Shown in pieces: positions 1 to 11,306 of a stretch of 25,976 bases of DNA. The stretch covers positions 1 through 25,976 of the forward strand of contig AJWJ01000329.1 of NCBI GenBank assembly GCA_000277445.1, written 5' to 3'. A model generated the notes under the pieces. The model ran no database searches and had not been told where the DNA came from. It worked only from the letters and a program-made list of their open reading frames with translations. Numbering within the stretch: position 1 is the stretch's first letter; each line of letters starts with the position of its first letter. Origin of the DNA: Polysphondylium violaceum. Lineage: Eukaryota; Evosea; Eumycetozoa; Dictyosteliales; Dictyosteliaceae. Made by a program: the position numbers and the translations under genes.

Positions 1-141
1 TTTAGAATTTTTTTTTTTTTCGTCCTTCATCACGCGTTGTCGCTTTTTTTTATTTTTACCATTTGCCCTATTCAGAAATACTAATTCTAAATCATCCTAT
101 TTTTTAGAGTTACCTAACTTAATTTCCCACATCACAACAAA
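1..141 (+). promoter_or_regulatory. Upstream region of rpl19
   Basis: This stretch precedes the L19 start codon. It holds T-runs, a short GC-richer patch near 25-50 (CATCACGCGTTGTCGC) and an A-rich leader just before the ATG. No clear TATA box is visible. The core GCGTTGTC recurs near 14639-14646 in the TPR/ROK intergenic region, so it may be a shared promoter element, but two occurrences prove little. Confidence 0.4.
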
Positions 142-901
142 ATGGTCTCCCTCACCCTTCAAAAGAGATTAGCCGCTTCAATCCTCAAATGCGGTAAAGG
201 TAGAATTTGGATTGATCCAAATGAAATCGCTGATGTCTCTATGGCCAACTCTAGTAAGTAATCATTATTTTATCATGACTCAATACACCCTACAGAAATT
301 CGAGATACAAGATATAGTGTTTTTAGATTATTCAAATATCATGGTACTACTATTATCATCACTTGGAATCATTCTCTAGGGTTTATTGTTGATTATTGAA
401 CAACATCAAAAGAATAAATTATCCTAATCATAATTTTATTCAATTTCTGTAGGAGATAATGTCCGTAGACTCATCAACACCGGTTTAATCGTCCGTAAAC
501 CAGTTGTTGTCCACTCCCGTTCCCGTGCTAGAGAACACGAAGCTGCCAAACGTTTAGGTCGTCACAGAGGTCACGGTAACAGACTCGGTACCCGTGAAGC
601 TCGTATGCCATCAAAGACCTTATGGGTTCGTAGAATCAGAGTTTTAAGAAGACTCTTAAAGAAATACCGTGAAGCCAAGAAAATCGACAGACACGCTTAC
701 CGTGAACTCTATCTCAAGGCCAAGGGTAACGTTTTCAAGAACAAACGTACTTTAATTGAATACATCGTTAGAACCAAGACTGAAAAACTCAGAGAAAAAC
801 AAATTAACGATCAAGCTCAAGCCAGAAGAAACAAGAATCGTACCATCAAAGAACGTAGAGCTGCTAAAAACGCCCCAAAGGAAACCGTCGTCAACGTTTA
901 A
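142..901 (+). CDS. rpl19: 60S ribosomal protein L19 (eL19)
   Basis: Structural protein of the large cytosolic ribosomal subunit. Exons are 142..253 and 453..901, giving 186 residues. The donor is GTAAGT at 254 and the acceptor ends at 452; the join restores an Arg codon in the conserved stretch [15 protein letters not shown]. Family hallmarks visible are [13 protein letters not shown] at the N-terminus, [23 protein letters not shown], the [20 protein letters not shown] core, and [15 protein letters not shown]. The C-terminus is a basic helix ([19 protein letters not shown]), as in other eukaryotic L19 proteins. Length is close to the usual 180-200. The start was chosen because the N-terminus aligns with the family and has an A-rich context. 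The 199-nt intron is long for this window. Confidence in identity is very high. Confidence 0.97.
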
Positions 902-1240
902 ATCTATTAAATTCTTTGGAAACGGAGGGTCAATAAATCTTTTTTATAAACAAAAAAATTCTGCTGTTCTCCTTTGTTGTTTTCAATATATCTTTATAAA
1001 ATCATCTGTACCCCTTAGATTTATTTTTTTTATCAAACAAATAAATATAAATGTTTTTATATATATAAAAAAATCTTTATTTCTTTTTTTATTTTCACCT
1101 TTCTTTGCCTTATCTATGTTGAATTTGATTCACTAAAACTTGGAAGCTCAAAGAATATTAATAGCAGAGAGTCATTAGGATTTGATTTGTAATTATAAAA
1201 TATCTAATTTATTAAGATGTTTTATTTGCATCAACTATGC
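902..1240. other. Convergent 3' intergenic region (rpl19 / hssA-like)
   Basis: Both flanking genes end here. The stretch is AT-rich, with T-runs and AATAAA-type polyadenylation signals on both strands (for example near 1038 on +, and an A-rich AATAAAA just past the stop of the minus-strand gene). No coding or RNA gene is supported. Confidence 0.5.
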
Positions 1241-1545
1241 TCAACACCAATTACCACATCTATTGTTGTTATCAATGTCAATGTCAATATCAATATCGAT
1301 GCAAATATCAATATTATCATTTCTTCTACCACGACCACCACAACAACCTCTTCTTGATAATTGGTTATTGGCACTAGCACCATCCATCGAAGCACCGCCC
1401 TTGATTGATGATTTCATCATTGATTGACTTGGATTAGCAATTTGTGAGATAGTATCTATAAAATAATAATAATGGTAGTATAAAAAAATAGAGTTAGGAT
1501 AGATACAAGCAAAAAAAAAATAAACAAATATATACTGAAAATCAT
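1241..1545 (-). CDS. Small hssA-like Gly/Cys-rich protein, copy 1
   Basis: Two-exon gene read on the minus strand: exon 1 is 1536..1545 (10 nt, M-I-F plus one base), the intron is 1456..1535 (GTATAT...TATAG), and exon 2 is 1241..1455. The product is 74 residues. It begins MIFNTISQIANPSQSMMKSS, followed by a GGASMDG stretch, a GCCGGRGRRN core, a run of alternating Ile and Asp, and a CGNWC end. The tiny first exon, Ser/Asn-rich start and Gly/Cys core resemble the dictyostelid hssA/2C/7E family of small developmental proteins of unknown biochemistry. A near-identical paralogue lies at 16412..16715 on the other strand; this copy has Ile for Thr in SSIKGGA and one Asn fewer. Family assignment is by architecture only. 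Confidence 0.75.
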
Positions 1546-1601
1546 GGTTTTAGTATTTGAATTGTAGTTGTTTGAATGAATGAAAAACTTAATGAGAAGA
1601 T

Positions 1602-1635
1602 AGGATATTTATATTATTGATAATGGTGTGACATT
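1602..1635 (-). promoter_or_regulatory. Conserved promoter module of hssA-like copy 1
   Basis: Read on the minus strand this is ATGTCACACCATTATCAA, four bases, then TATAAATATCCT. The TATA-like box ends about 57 nt before the start codon. Almost the same module, with the same spacing, precedes copy 2 at 16298..16331, while surrounding sequence differs more. The CACACC core is similar to the CA/G-box elements known from dictyostelid developmental promoters; that functional reading is inference. Confidence 0.6.
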
Positions 1636-1996
1636 TTGTATTTTTTGGAAACTAATTTATAAAAGAGTACTCTATAAATCAATTGACACATTTCAATCTT
1701 TACAAATAAAAAGGGAAAATTGGTTTTAAAAAAAAACAGGATTAGTTTTTGTAAAAAGTAATAAAAGAATGATTTTAAGTATATATAGGTATAGTTAGTT
1801 ATTTATTTTCCAAAAACTAAAATTGTTTATTATTGCACTCTATTTAGAAATTTTAGTTTTGGCTTTTTGTATAGTCATACAGTTACTATCATTAATAGTC
1901 AATTATCATAACAATTTTGGTACTGAAAATATATAAATATTAAATTATAAATGAATACACAAATATTTATATTTTGATTATTACAATAGTTTTTTA
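1636..1996. other. Intergenic region between hssA-like copy 1 and the FNIP gene
   Basis: AT-rich DNA containing the upstream region of hssA-like copy 1 and the 3' flank of the FNIP gene. Apart from the promoter module annotated separately, I see only A/T runs and no convincing reading frame. Confidence 0.4.
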
Positions 1997-3865
1997 TTAA
2001 AAAGCTACCCAATAAATATTTGGTACAGAGGGAGGTATTAGATTTGGATCGATGGTTTCACATATAATTAAAGTATTAACAAAGGGAGGAATAGAGTCTA
2101 TTTCAAGAGTGTATCCAGAGGATGGTAAAAATAGAGATCTAACAGAGGTTGGAATAACATTTGGAGGAATGTGTTGAATAAAAGATAGACCAATATAGAG
2201 GGTTTTAATACCGTGAGGAATGACATTGGGTGACAGAGGCTGATTAAATGAATCACCTAAATCCAAACGAGAGAGTGAGTTGTTTGTATTTTGTAATACA
2301 TTTGGTTTAATAATTCCATTAAAGCCCAATAGTGTGAGATCAGAGATATTGGAGGGCAAGGGACATTGGCCTACATCGCCAAACACCAACGAGTCCTTTT
2401 CATTGAATTCCAATGTTAGCTTAAACTGAGATTTTGGCTTCATCGAGGGCAGTTTATAGGACGCTAGACAGGTATAGGGACATTTGAATGTAAAATGATT
2501 CAAAGACTCGCCAGAAGGAAATACATTTTCGCTCAATTGATACATATATTCATTTGGTTCAAATTCCAAATGCTCAACACCACTTGGGATAACACCAGGT
2601 AAAAGAAGAGAATGAAATGATTTTGAAAACACCAAATGCTTGACATTGTCAGGAATGACACCGGGTAGAGGAGGTACATCGCTGTGATTAAAGAGTAAAA
2701 AGGTTAAGGTTTCTGGCAGCACACCCAAATCGATGGACTGGTTAAATTTGTTGGAGAGCGATAGATGCTTGAGGCCCTTGGGAAGAATATCTTTTTCAAT
2801 TGGATGATTAAAGAACTCACCGAGTTCCAACTTGGTGAGCGAGTCTGGCAGACCACCCTGTACAAGAGGCTGGTTGTAGAAACCCAATTTCAAATGCTGT
2901 AAATTTCCCAACAACAATCCTTTGGCCAAAACCAGATCACAACCAATCGATGCAAATACCAGACTTTCAGGGAAATCGCCAGGTGCAAAAGGATGATGAA
3001 AGTTCATACCGCAATAGAGTGACTTTGTGTTTGGTGGAATAATTCCTCGAAAACTGTATTCCGATTGATAGAGAGTTTGTGATCCACCAAATTTCAAAAA
3101 CTCTATGCTCAGAGGCAGACTGCCAGGCGGGAAGGTGTGTCTGTTGAAATCCAAAAACTTTAGTTCCTTGAGTGGAGGAAGCATTTGATCTTTGTGCATA
3201 TTTCCAGAAAACTCTAAATCTGTGACAGTGTTTGGTATGACGCCTCCTCGATCGATATAGCCGCACCGTTTGCTTAGTTTGAGAAAAGTCACATTTTGTG
3301 GAATTACATTGGGTTTGAGTTTATGATTAAAAGTTGCGCCCAAATCCAAGTTTGTCAAAGACTGAGGAAAGGTATCTTGATGTAGGAATTGATTAAACTT
3401 ATCGCCCAACACCAGCGTTTTTAACTTACTTGGCAACAAATCAGCCGACAAAGGTTGATTAAAGCAGTAGCTAAAGAACAATGTCTCTACCGAGTCTGGC
3501 AAAGTGCCCTTTTCCAAAGGCTTATTGTATTCATGACCCAACACCACCATCTTTACCATATCGGGTATGAATCCCACGGGTATGGTGGTAAAGAATCTCT
3601 GATCAAACTCAATGTCTGTGATGAGTGATCGATGAGGAAACTCTATAAATTCATTGCAAAATCTGTCAAAATGATGCTGATACACCTTTAGAAATATCTT
3701 TACTGTGTTTGCCAATTTCAAATATATCTGATAGTTTTGCAGCAAGTGAGGGATAGTAACGGTGATGGTTATATCTTTTAACGTCTGATCTCTAATATTA
3801 TTTCTAATCCAACTATTTCTCCATATTTTATAAAACAATATTTCTGTTTCACTTGTTTTATTCAT
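1997..3865 (-). CDS. FNIP-repeat protein
   Basis: A single-exon gene of 622 residues. After an N-terminal segment of about 95 residues containing IWRNSWIRNNI (a type of start seen in dictyostelid FNIP proteins), the rest is about 20 degenerate repeats of roughly 22 residues. Each has the pattern F-N-x-P-L ... P-x-s-(l/v)-x-x-L-x-L-G, for example YNKPLEKGTLPDSVETLFF and FNQPLSPNVIPHGIKTLYIG. These FNIP repeats are leucine-rich-repeat-like and build a solenoid presumed to bind proteins; the family is greatly expanded in dictyostelids and individual roles are mostly unknown. The repeats around residues 200-290 and 430-500 are the most degenerate. No signal peptide, membrane segment or catalytic domain is visible. 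The first Met is preceded by AT-rich DNA and fits the family start. Confidence 0.93.
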   Translation of the reverse strand: MNKTSETEILFYKIWRNSWIRNNIRDQTLKDITITVTIPHLLQNYQIYLKLANTVKIFLKVYQHHFDRFCNEFIEFPHRSLITDIEFDQRFFTTIPVGFIPDMVKMVVLGHEYNKPLEKGTLPDSVETLFFSYCFNQPLSADLLPSKLKTLVLGDKFNQFLHQDTFPQSLTNLDLGATFNHKLKPNVIPQNVTFLKLSKRCGYIDRGGVIPNTVTDLEFSGNMHKDQMLPPLKELKFLDFNRHTFPPGSLPLSIEFLKFGGSQTLYQSEYSFRGIIPPNTKSLYCGMNFHHPFAPGDFPESLVFASIGCDLVLAKGLLLGNLQHLKLGFYNQPLVQGGLPDSLTKLELGEFFNHPIEKDILPKGLKHLSLSNKFNQSIDLGVLPETLTFLLFNHSDVPPLPGVIPDNVKHLVFSKSFHSLLLPGVIPSGVEHLEFEPNEYMYQLSENVFPSGESLNHFTFKCPYTCLASYKLPSMKPKSQFKLTLEFNEKDSLVFGDVGQCPLPSNISDLTLLGFNGIIKPNVLQNTNNSLSRLDLGDSFNQPLSPNVIPHGIKTLYIGLSFIQHIPPNVIPTSVRSLFLPSSGYTLEIDSIPPFVNTLIICETIDPNLIPPSVPNIYWVAF

Positions 3866-4309
3866 TCTATCATTCTAGTAGTCCAAGTAATGAAAGAAAG
3901 AACAATTTAGATATGTTTTGAATGAAAAAAAATAAAATTAAAAATCTATAAATTACGTTTTTTAAGCACAATTCAAAAAACAAACTTTTTGTGTTGGATG
4001 ATGTTGATCAGACAGTAAAAAAAAGGCCTCTGCTTAATTTGCAGGAACTGATAATTGTAATTCAAAAAGATATTATTAAACATCGGTCTTTTTAAACATT
4101 TAATCTGGTATGGGTTGTTGATTATGAGATAAATGACACCCATGGGATACTTGTCTTTACTAGGTAGAAAGTTTCCCATTTGATGTTTTACAAAGCTACC
4201 GCTTTAAGAAAAAGATAGAGAATCATTTGACCAATAAAAAGAGTGACACAGATACAAATATACTATATATACTAAATATTTTATTTTAATTTTTAAAGAT
4301 GATCGTATA
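3866..4309. other. Intergenic region between FNIP and DOCK genes
   Basis: Holds the FNIP promoter and the 3' flank of the DOCK gene (both minus strand). A 68-codon minus-strand frame at 3973..4179 exists but lacks recognisable similarity. The 4260-4310 part is very AT-rich and probably contains the DOCK polyadenylation region. Confidence 0.4.
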
Positions 4310-7300
4310 TTAATCTTTTGATCTTCTTTCATTACTTGGGGAACCAAATTCATAGCTACCTCTTTTAGATTTTTTATCTTCTTTAACGGTCAGGAAACCA
4401 GATTTCTTTTTAAAAGAGTTTGGAATGATCGATGAGGGAGAGGAGAGAATGTTGTCAATAAGATTGGGGGAGGATTCTTTGATTGAGCTTTCATCGTCAT
4501 AGGATAAATCTGTCATGAGGGAGCTTTCCTCTTCGGCGGCCATGTCGGGTTGATCGTTTGTATCGAGGCCTTGTTCTTCGGCCTCCGAGTTGATTTCACC
4601 CAATATATAACGATTCATGGTGGCATAGAGTCGTTTGTAGCCCAACTCGAGCTCTTGATGGAAACTGTATTGGTTCATGGTGATTCTCACCTTGTTGATT
4701 GAGAGAGCAACTTCACAAAGTTTGAGGAATTTTGTACAGGCTTGTGAGAGTTTTTCAATATGGTGAGAGGGCCAGTTGGATCGGTTCGAGTTGGCCAAAA
4801 AGCCTCTGCACACCTCCAGGGCGCCGGCATTGACTTGGAGCAACACACTGCCCTGCAAGACGCCTTGGAGTGTTTTGATGTTGGGTGGGTCTTGATTGAT
4901 CTCAAGTGAGAGGAGGTTGTTTCTGTGCTCGATGGTCTCGATCGAGTTTTCAATGGGACTGATTTCAATCTCTTTTTTGCTGACGATAGGGAATCTCTTG
5001 AGCATGTTAGGGGCAGTGTTTTCGATGGTGAGAATAGTCTTTCTGTGGAACTGCTCGGTGATGCTACCCTGGGTCTTGCCAGTGAGTGTAAAGGGAGTGA
5101 TAAAGACAAAGTGTTTGAGGAGTGTGTGTCGCTCAAAGTAGCCAGGTCTGTTTTCAGTGTCGCCTTGCAAGTAGGGCTTCAATGAAGTGATTTGCAAGTA
5201 GAGTCTGTGGGGTTCGAGGTTGGATCTCTCAATCTTGCCGCTGTCGGGGAAGACTACCACCTCTTGACCAAACTTCTTATGATAAAAGGTCTTGAGACGC
5301 TCGCTGAGGGCGAAAAGATGGGTGAGTTTGGGCTCTTTATAGATGAACTCCATGCCATCGAGGTCCTCAAAGGCCTCGCCATAGAAACCAACTCTATAGT
5401 AACGACCCAACATACGACTCTTGCTCTCATTGGCTTTGATGATTTCTCTGTAGAGCTCGTAGATTTGTTTGTGGCATTCAGAGAGGTTTTCAAAGTCTCT
5501 GAGCTTTTCATACAATGGGATGAGGAGTTTGTAGAGGAGGATAGAATATTCGAAATAGTCGCCCATACGGAATTGGTTGATGGCCAAGTAGATAGTGGAT
5601 CTGAGACCATCGATGGAAAAGACAGGGTTTGTGCAGACGCCTTCGTCCTCCTCGACCACGACTTCTGAGAGTCCGGGACAGATGGTCTGGATCAAGCTGG
5701 TTTCCAACTTGCATGGCAACAAGAGATGTTGCTCCAAATAGACATAGACGAGCTGGGCGATACGGAGTTTGCAGATGGCAGCCTCAAAGTAGTTCTCTTC
5801 TTCAACATGCTTGCTCGACAAGATATTGAGCCAGTCGATACGGATGATGGGAGTGTCGGAATAGCCGGCGGCAATCTCAGAGTATAGTTCGTGGATGGTT
5901 TCTGGATCAGAGCTGGATTTCAAGAGATTGGCACGCACAGTGTCTCGAATGATCTTGATCAACTTGTTGCTCATCTTGAGAATTTGGTTGCTAAAAGAAC
6001 TCTTGAGCTCGATGATTTGGTTGGGCTCGAGGGTGGTCATCAGACGCGGGGTGATGATGGAGCACTCTGACTCGTTTTTGAGCTCCTCGATAGAGTATTT
6101 GGATATGGTTCTAAAGGCCCTCTCGAGGTTTCTAAAGTCGTTTTTAAAGACACCCGAGTTGGCAATCTTGCTCAAGGCGATGGTGGCCTGGATCTTCATA
6201 CGGCCAAAGTTGCCACTCTCTTGGTTGTTGTGCTTGATCATCGAGTAGAAGAAGCTGGTAGCAATGGAACGAATCTCTCGCGAGGGGAAGTTGCAGTATC
6301 GGATGATTTGGTTGCACAACACGCTGCAATAGTCGTTGTTGACTTGGAAAAAGTGATGTCTGAATTTGTAGACAAAGGATCTCAAGCTGGCATAGAGACA
6401 GGTGATGACACGGTGCGATTGACGCTTCTCGAGCATCAAGATAAAGAGGTAAAAAAGCTTTTCCATCAACAATGATGATGTGCCGCCATCTTTGAGCTGA
6501 TTGTATTGGTTCTTGATATAGTCTTCAATGAAATCCAATATGATGAGATTGGCCTCTGAGCACACATTGCCTTCGTTGGCAGGGACTACTTTGTGACGAT
6601 GGGTGAGTGGCTGGGCCATCATACGGCCGCCATGATGGTGATTGGCTGCAGCTGCGGCAGTGACAGACGAGATGACTGCCTGTAGGGTGGGACTTGTACC
6701 GCCAGTGGTGAGATTTGGTGGCGAGGAGCTGTTGAGTGTGAATGACGAAGCCGATGTCAAGGGCGCAGGACTGGTGATGTTTGGTGAAGATGCTGTGATT
6801 GGGTTGTTGCCAACAGCGCTGTTGTTGTTGTTTAAGGCATTCAGCTCTGCAAGGTTGCCTTGATAGACCATCGAGGAGGAGGAGCTGGTTCTACTGAGGC
6901 CACTCTCTTTGAGTGGGGACAAAACACTGTCTTTTTTCTTCATAAACAGCTCTTTGGCCAATTTGCCGCTCGAGATGATGGGTGGAGGGGTGGGGATGTT
7001 GGTGGGGATGTTGCTGCCGCTGCCACCAATGCTGCCATTGCTGTTGGCACCATTCATCATCATCATCATATTGACAGAGCTGGTCGAGGGACTGACAGCT
7101 GTAGAGTCAGAGTAATGCAGGGCCTCTAACTGAGTCCTGATGTGGCTTTGTTGGTACTCAAATGCACTGGCAATGAGGCCCAACACATCAAAGAATGTGT
7201 TTAGTCTCTGTGGAACCTCTTTGGCAAACCACTGTCTGAGGAAGCTCTTTGACAAGTTTTTGAGGATAAACAACTGGCACGCCATAAAGTTACGTCGCTC

Positions 7301-10300
7301 CTGGATGTCGGACGAGTGCACCCACAAGACAAACTTGTCATAGTGGTCAATGACGTCGAGGATGAGGGGGAAGTAGATGGTGGCGATTCTCTCTTTCTTT
7401 TGGGGCTCTTGGTAACGGCTGTCATAGTCGTGTTTGGTGAGTAGGGTGTTTATGCAGTTAAAGGCCACATTTCTGACCTCGTGCGAGTACTGAGTGTTAA
7501 AGAGGATCTCCAACACCTCTCTGATGAGGATACCCGAGACGGGATGCGAGTCGTTGATCTTGATCGACAAGTGCTGGATGTTGTTCAAGCTGTAGGGGAC
7601 GGGGATGTTGAGGTTGATGTAGTGCTCATAGTCGCAGATGATCTTGAGGAAATCAAACTTGTAAAACAAGAATGTAGTGGCGTTCTTCTCATCCTTTTGG
7701 ATGCCCGAGTTGGTGTCGTGGATATAGATAAACAAGAGGTCGGTGATGACGACACGGTCAAACACGCCAAACAAGTCACGGATAAAGAGGGCAAGGTTGT
7801 TGTTGGCCTCGCTGGCAAGCTTGCTGTCCTGGTTGGTGGAGATGGCGTTTTGGATGTGGTACACGCCAAAGCTGACCAGCTTGGGGAGATACTTCATAAA
7901 CTCTGTGTCGTGCTGATCGAGCGCGCTGGCGGGGGCGCCCGAGGTTGGGGCGGGAGGTGGGGGGGTCTTGCTGTCGTTGCCCGAGTCACTGCTGCCAATC
8001 GAGGTGAGGTAGCTGATCAATTGAACCTTGCTCTTTTCGTCGAGCTTGTAGAGGGCGAGCGACTTGACAATCAGGTCGTAAATAAACCACGAAAAGGAAA
8101 AGATAGTCGTGTTGGAGAGGTCCGACAGATCGTTGGAGGTCTGTCTCTTTCTCATAAGAAAGTAGACAAACCTGGTCGAGAGCGCCGTGTAGACGGGCAC
8201 ACGTGTGTGAGGGGGATTGTCAAACACGTGCTGCACATATGACACAAAGAATGGCACACGCGCATTCGAGTCGCCAAGGTATTTCTGGATCTTGGACAAC
8301 AAGACAAACATGGCCTTGATGGCGATGCATCCGACCGTAGACTCACGATTACAGATCACATGGATCAAGTTGTTCATGATGACATTAAAGAATCGGATCG
8401 CCTCCTGTGCCTCTTGTGCGTCTTTTCCCTCCTTTCCGTCTTTTGTCTCAATCCTGCTAAAGTTTTGTAGCGCCTCGATGAGGTCCACATCACGGATAAA
8501 CTCGTCTTGAGCATACAACAAAAACTTGTTGATATACTCGTTTTGGGCATACAAACTGCTAAACAACTTTAAATCAAACTTGAACAAGTTCTTTCCGTTC
8601 TCGAGCAAGGTGTAGTCGGTTTCAAAGTTTCTCAAATACTTGTCCTTGAGATTGCCTACGGCAATAGGTAACTGAATATTACCAGTTTCGCATATCTTTC
8701 TGTCCTTATACAAAGGCAACACAGAGAATCCAACCATTTGATCAGACGACTCTTCTCCCTTTTTCACTTTACAAACTATATGATAATATGAGAATAAAAT
8801 ATGTAATCTAGGTGATACTCTGTAGTTGTTGTTGTTGTTGTTGTTTGTTAATATGATATGATGTAATAAAGATAACAACAGTCTAAACTAATACATACCT
8901 TGTAGGTAACTTGATCTTTAATTCATCGATAAAGGTTGGGGTCTTGTTGTGATAGTGGGTCTCTGTGTAAAAGGAGGAAGAGAATCTTTGACATGAACTC
9001 TTGCCATAGATGAGTTTGAGGGATGGAGTAGAGAGGGTATCGTCTTCTCTGATCTCTACTTTGATGGTGATGTTTCTACCGTGTGCTTTTGTGAGATTGA
9101 CTGTATCGGGATACAAAAACAAGTTGTTCATGTATTGGTAATGTGGAATGAGTTCGGGGACCTTTGTGAATGGTTGGATTTCTCTAATGACAGGAATGAG
9201 TGATGGTACAGTGGCACCACGTCTCATGTTGGCAGATGACATTTCGCTGTGAGCATGTTGGAGTTTACTTCTTGGTGAGGGAGGAGGAAGCTCACTCAAT
9301 TGTTCTGTACTTGTCGATTGTGGTATCGATGTGGTTGTCAATGATAATGATGACATAGATGTTGTTGTAGCGTTGATTGATGGTGGCACGTCATTGGCCG
9401 AGGCTTGTAAACTGTTTGGTGATGAATTTGAGTTGTTAGAATCTGTATCTGATATAGTGATTGTAGGTGATGAACTACCATCGTTGTTGTTATTATTATT
9501 ACTATTACTATTACTTTGATTATTATTAATATTACTATTAATGCTACTGCTAGAACTACTATAGGTTGTATTAAAAGGTTCAGATGCTTTTACAAATGAA
9601 TAGGATGGATCTAATCTTTGACCATAGGGAGGTAACTCGCTGTCAGGTTTGTGGATAATAACGGTTAGTGCACCAAAGAGAGTCTTTAGTTTCTTTTTCT
9701 TTGCGGGATCTTTGATGTCATCGATGAGGTCTTGAATGCCAGGTAAATCTTTGGGCACCTGTTTGTAGAGGTAGCAAGTCTCTTGGCCGACTCTGATCTG
9801 ACCAGTCTCTGTCGAGATTGGCATGGCACAGATACTAAAAGCCTGATGGAAACGACCCAAACGCTTGCTGACGTCTTGGATAGAGGTGGAGACCTTGAGT
9901 TTGGATTTGGCAATGTCCTTTTCGGTGACATAGGGCTCCTTGTTGAGATCGGGGTCGCCCTGCATGATTTTGTTGACCTTGACTATCATCCAGATGTCAC
10001 GCTCCTGCTTTTGGGGCAACGAGACAATGAGATGCTTGGACTGGGTGATGTGGTCGACTGTGTCTTCGTGGCTGCTGTCTTTGCTCTCTTTGGAGCTCTC
10101 TAAAAGGTTCTTTATACGATCGGGGTTAAAATCAAAATGAAAAGTTTCCGACACACGACGTTTGTTGATGTAGTCGTAGAGAAACAGTGTGCAAAAGAAG
10201 GGCTCGTGGTCGCCCAACACAAACACAAGGCCCTTTAATTCGATCAACACGTTGAGAAAGGCCTGTTTTTGCCAAAAATCCACGTTGGTTCTGTTGCACA

Positions 10301-11306
10301 ATGAAACCTCTGTGCCAGAGCCCCAGTTGTAGTCAGGTTTGTAGTTTTTAAAGAACCCCTGACGGTCCTGTTGACGCTGCTCGGCGTTTTCTTTGTCGGT
10401 CTCGGCAGTGATGGGGGTTTGAAACTCAAAGTGTAGGTCATCAGATGCGTCGATGGGTTCCTCAATCTGCGCGCTGTTTCGCTTGCTGTTGCCGGCACTG
10501 CCACCGCCAAACTTGGGGCTGTGGCCGCCGCCCAACAATGACAGCGATGATGTACTGTTGGTGTCACCCATCTTGGCTTCCTTTTCTTTGATCTTTTGAA
10601 TAATGTCACACTCGTACTTTTCGTGATCCAATACGACCTTTTCCACGTCCTTTCTAAATTTGGCGTAATTGCGGGTCACTGTCTTGCGTGGTGCACCAAA
10701 ACTCTCAAATGAACTCTTTACATGCTGATTGACGTCGCTGTTGGCCAAATCGCTGCTGCTGGTGTTGGGTATCACACGATGCTGAGCTTCGGTGACCAAG
10801 AGTGATAGATCATCTTTGGGAAAATACACCAACGATGGCGACAAGGGGTCGTCTTTGACGTGGTTGGATGCTAGTTTGGCTTGTATAAAGTCTCTGTATT
10901 TATGTGAATCTAACCCTCCACTTGATCTGCCACCGCCACTATGTGGTCCACCACTAGTATCTCTAATTGCAATTGAATGTCTATTGTTGTTATTTGTAGT
11001 TGTAGTTGTTGTTGTTGTAGTTGTAAAGCTTTCAATTAAATTGCTACTACTATTATTACTATTCAATGCTCTCTCTAAATCAGTTTCAGAGTTTTCTCTA
11101 CTTGTTGCTGGTGCCAATAGTGTCACTTGTGTATTAATTTCTGATAATGTTGTTAATGAAGGTTGTTGTAGCTCATTTACCAATTCTCCATTATTACTAT
11201 TGCTATTCTCTTCTTTCTTTTCATTTACTACCTGTTGTTCAACAACACTACTACTATCTTGTTGTTCAACAATAGCCTGTTTATCTTTATTGATTATATC
11301 CATCAT
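4310..11306 (-). CDS. DOCK-family Rho GTPase exchange factor (zizimin-like)
   Basis: Two exons, 8899..11306 and 4310..8819, with a 79-nt intron (GTATGT...CTACAG) that contains a CAA-repeat; the product is about 2305 residues. The join reads LPTR then VSPRLHILFSYYHIVCKVKK, restoring an unbroken DHR-1 (C2-like) domain at about 718-905. Before it, a DOCK N-terminal region typical of subfamilies C/D begins near 200 (FGAPRKTVTRNYAKF). The C-terminal DHR-2 catalytic domain spans about 1780-2210, with EENYFEAAICKLRIAQLVY, GRYYRVGFYGEAFEDLDGM and LQGSVLLQVNAGALEV; the last lies near the nucleotide-sensor loop described for DOCK9. DHR-2 exchanges GDP for GTP on Rac/Cdc42-type GTPases to control actin; DHR-1 binds phosphoinositides in relatives. 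No PH domain is seen, favouring the C-type layout. Asn/Ser/Thr/Gln runs break the N-terminus (about 90-110, 580-690) and the middle (about 1390-1530). Confidence 0.94.

Noticed and set aside
1182-1427. Plus-strand 81-codon frame
   Set aside because: It is antisense to hssA-like copy 1, whose spliced frame has a clear paralogue and matching splice sites.
3973-4179. Minus-strand 68-codon frame between FNIP and DOCK genes
   Set aside because: No recognised motif and no start context or flanking signals that would set it apart from chance in AT-rich DNA.
7481-8242. Plus-strand 253-codon frame inside the DOCK gene
   Set aside because: It is antisense to DOCK coding sequence and has Val/Asp/Leu bias expected from the complement of AT-poor third positions.
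8750-8898. DOCK intron ending at CATATAG near 8774
   Set aside because: This acceptor is out of phase with the GTATGT donor and would delete part of the DHR-1 stretch; the CTACAG acceptor at 8820 is in phase and restores the motif.
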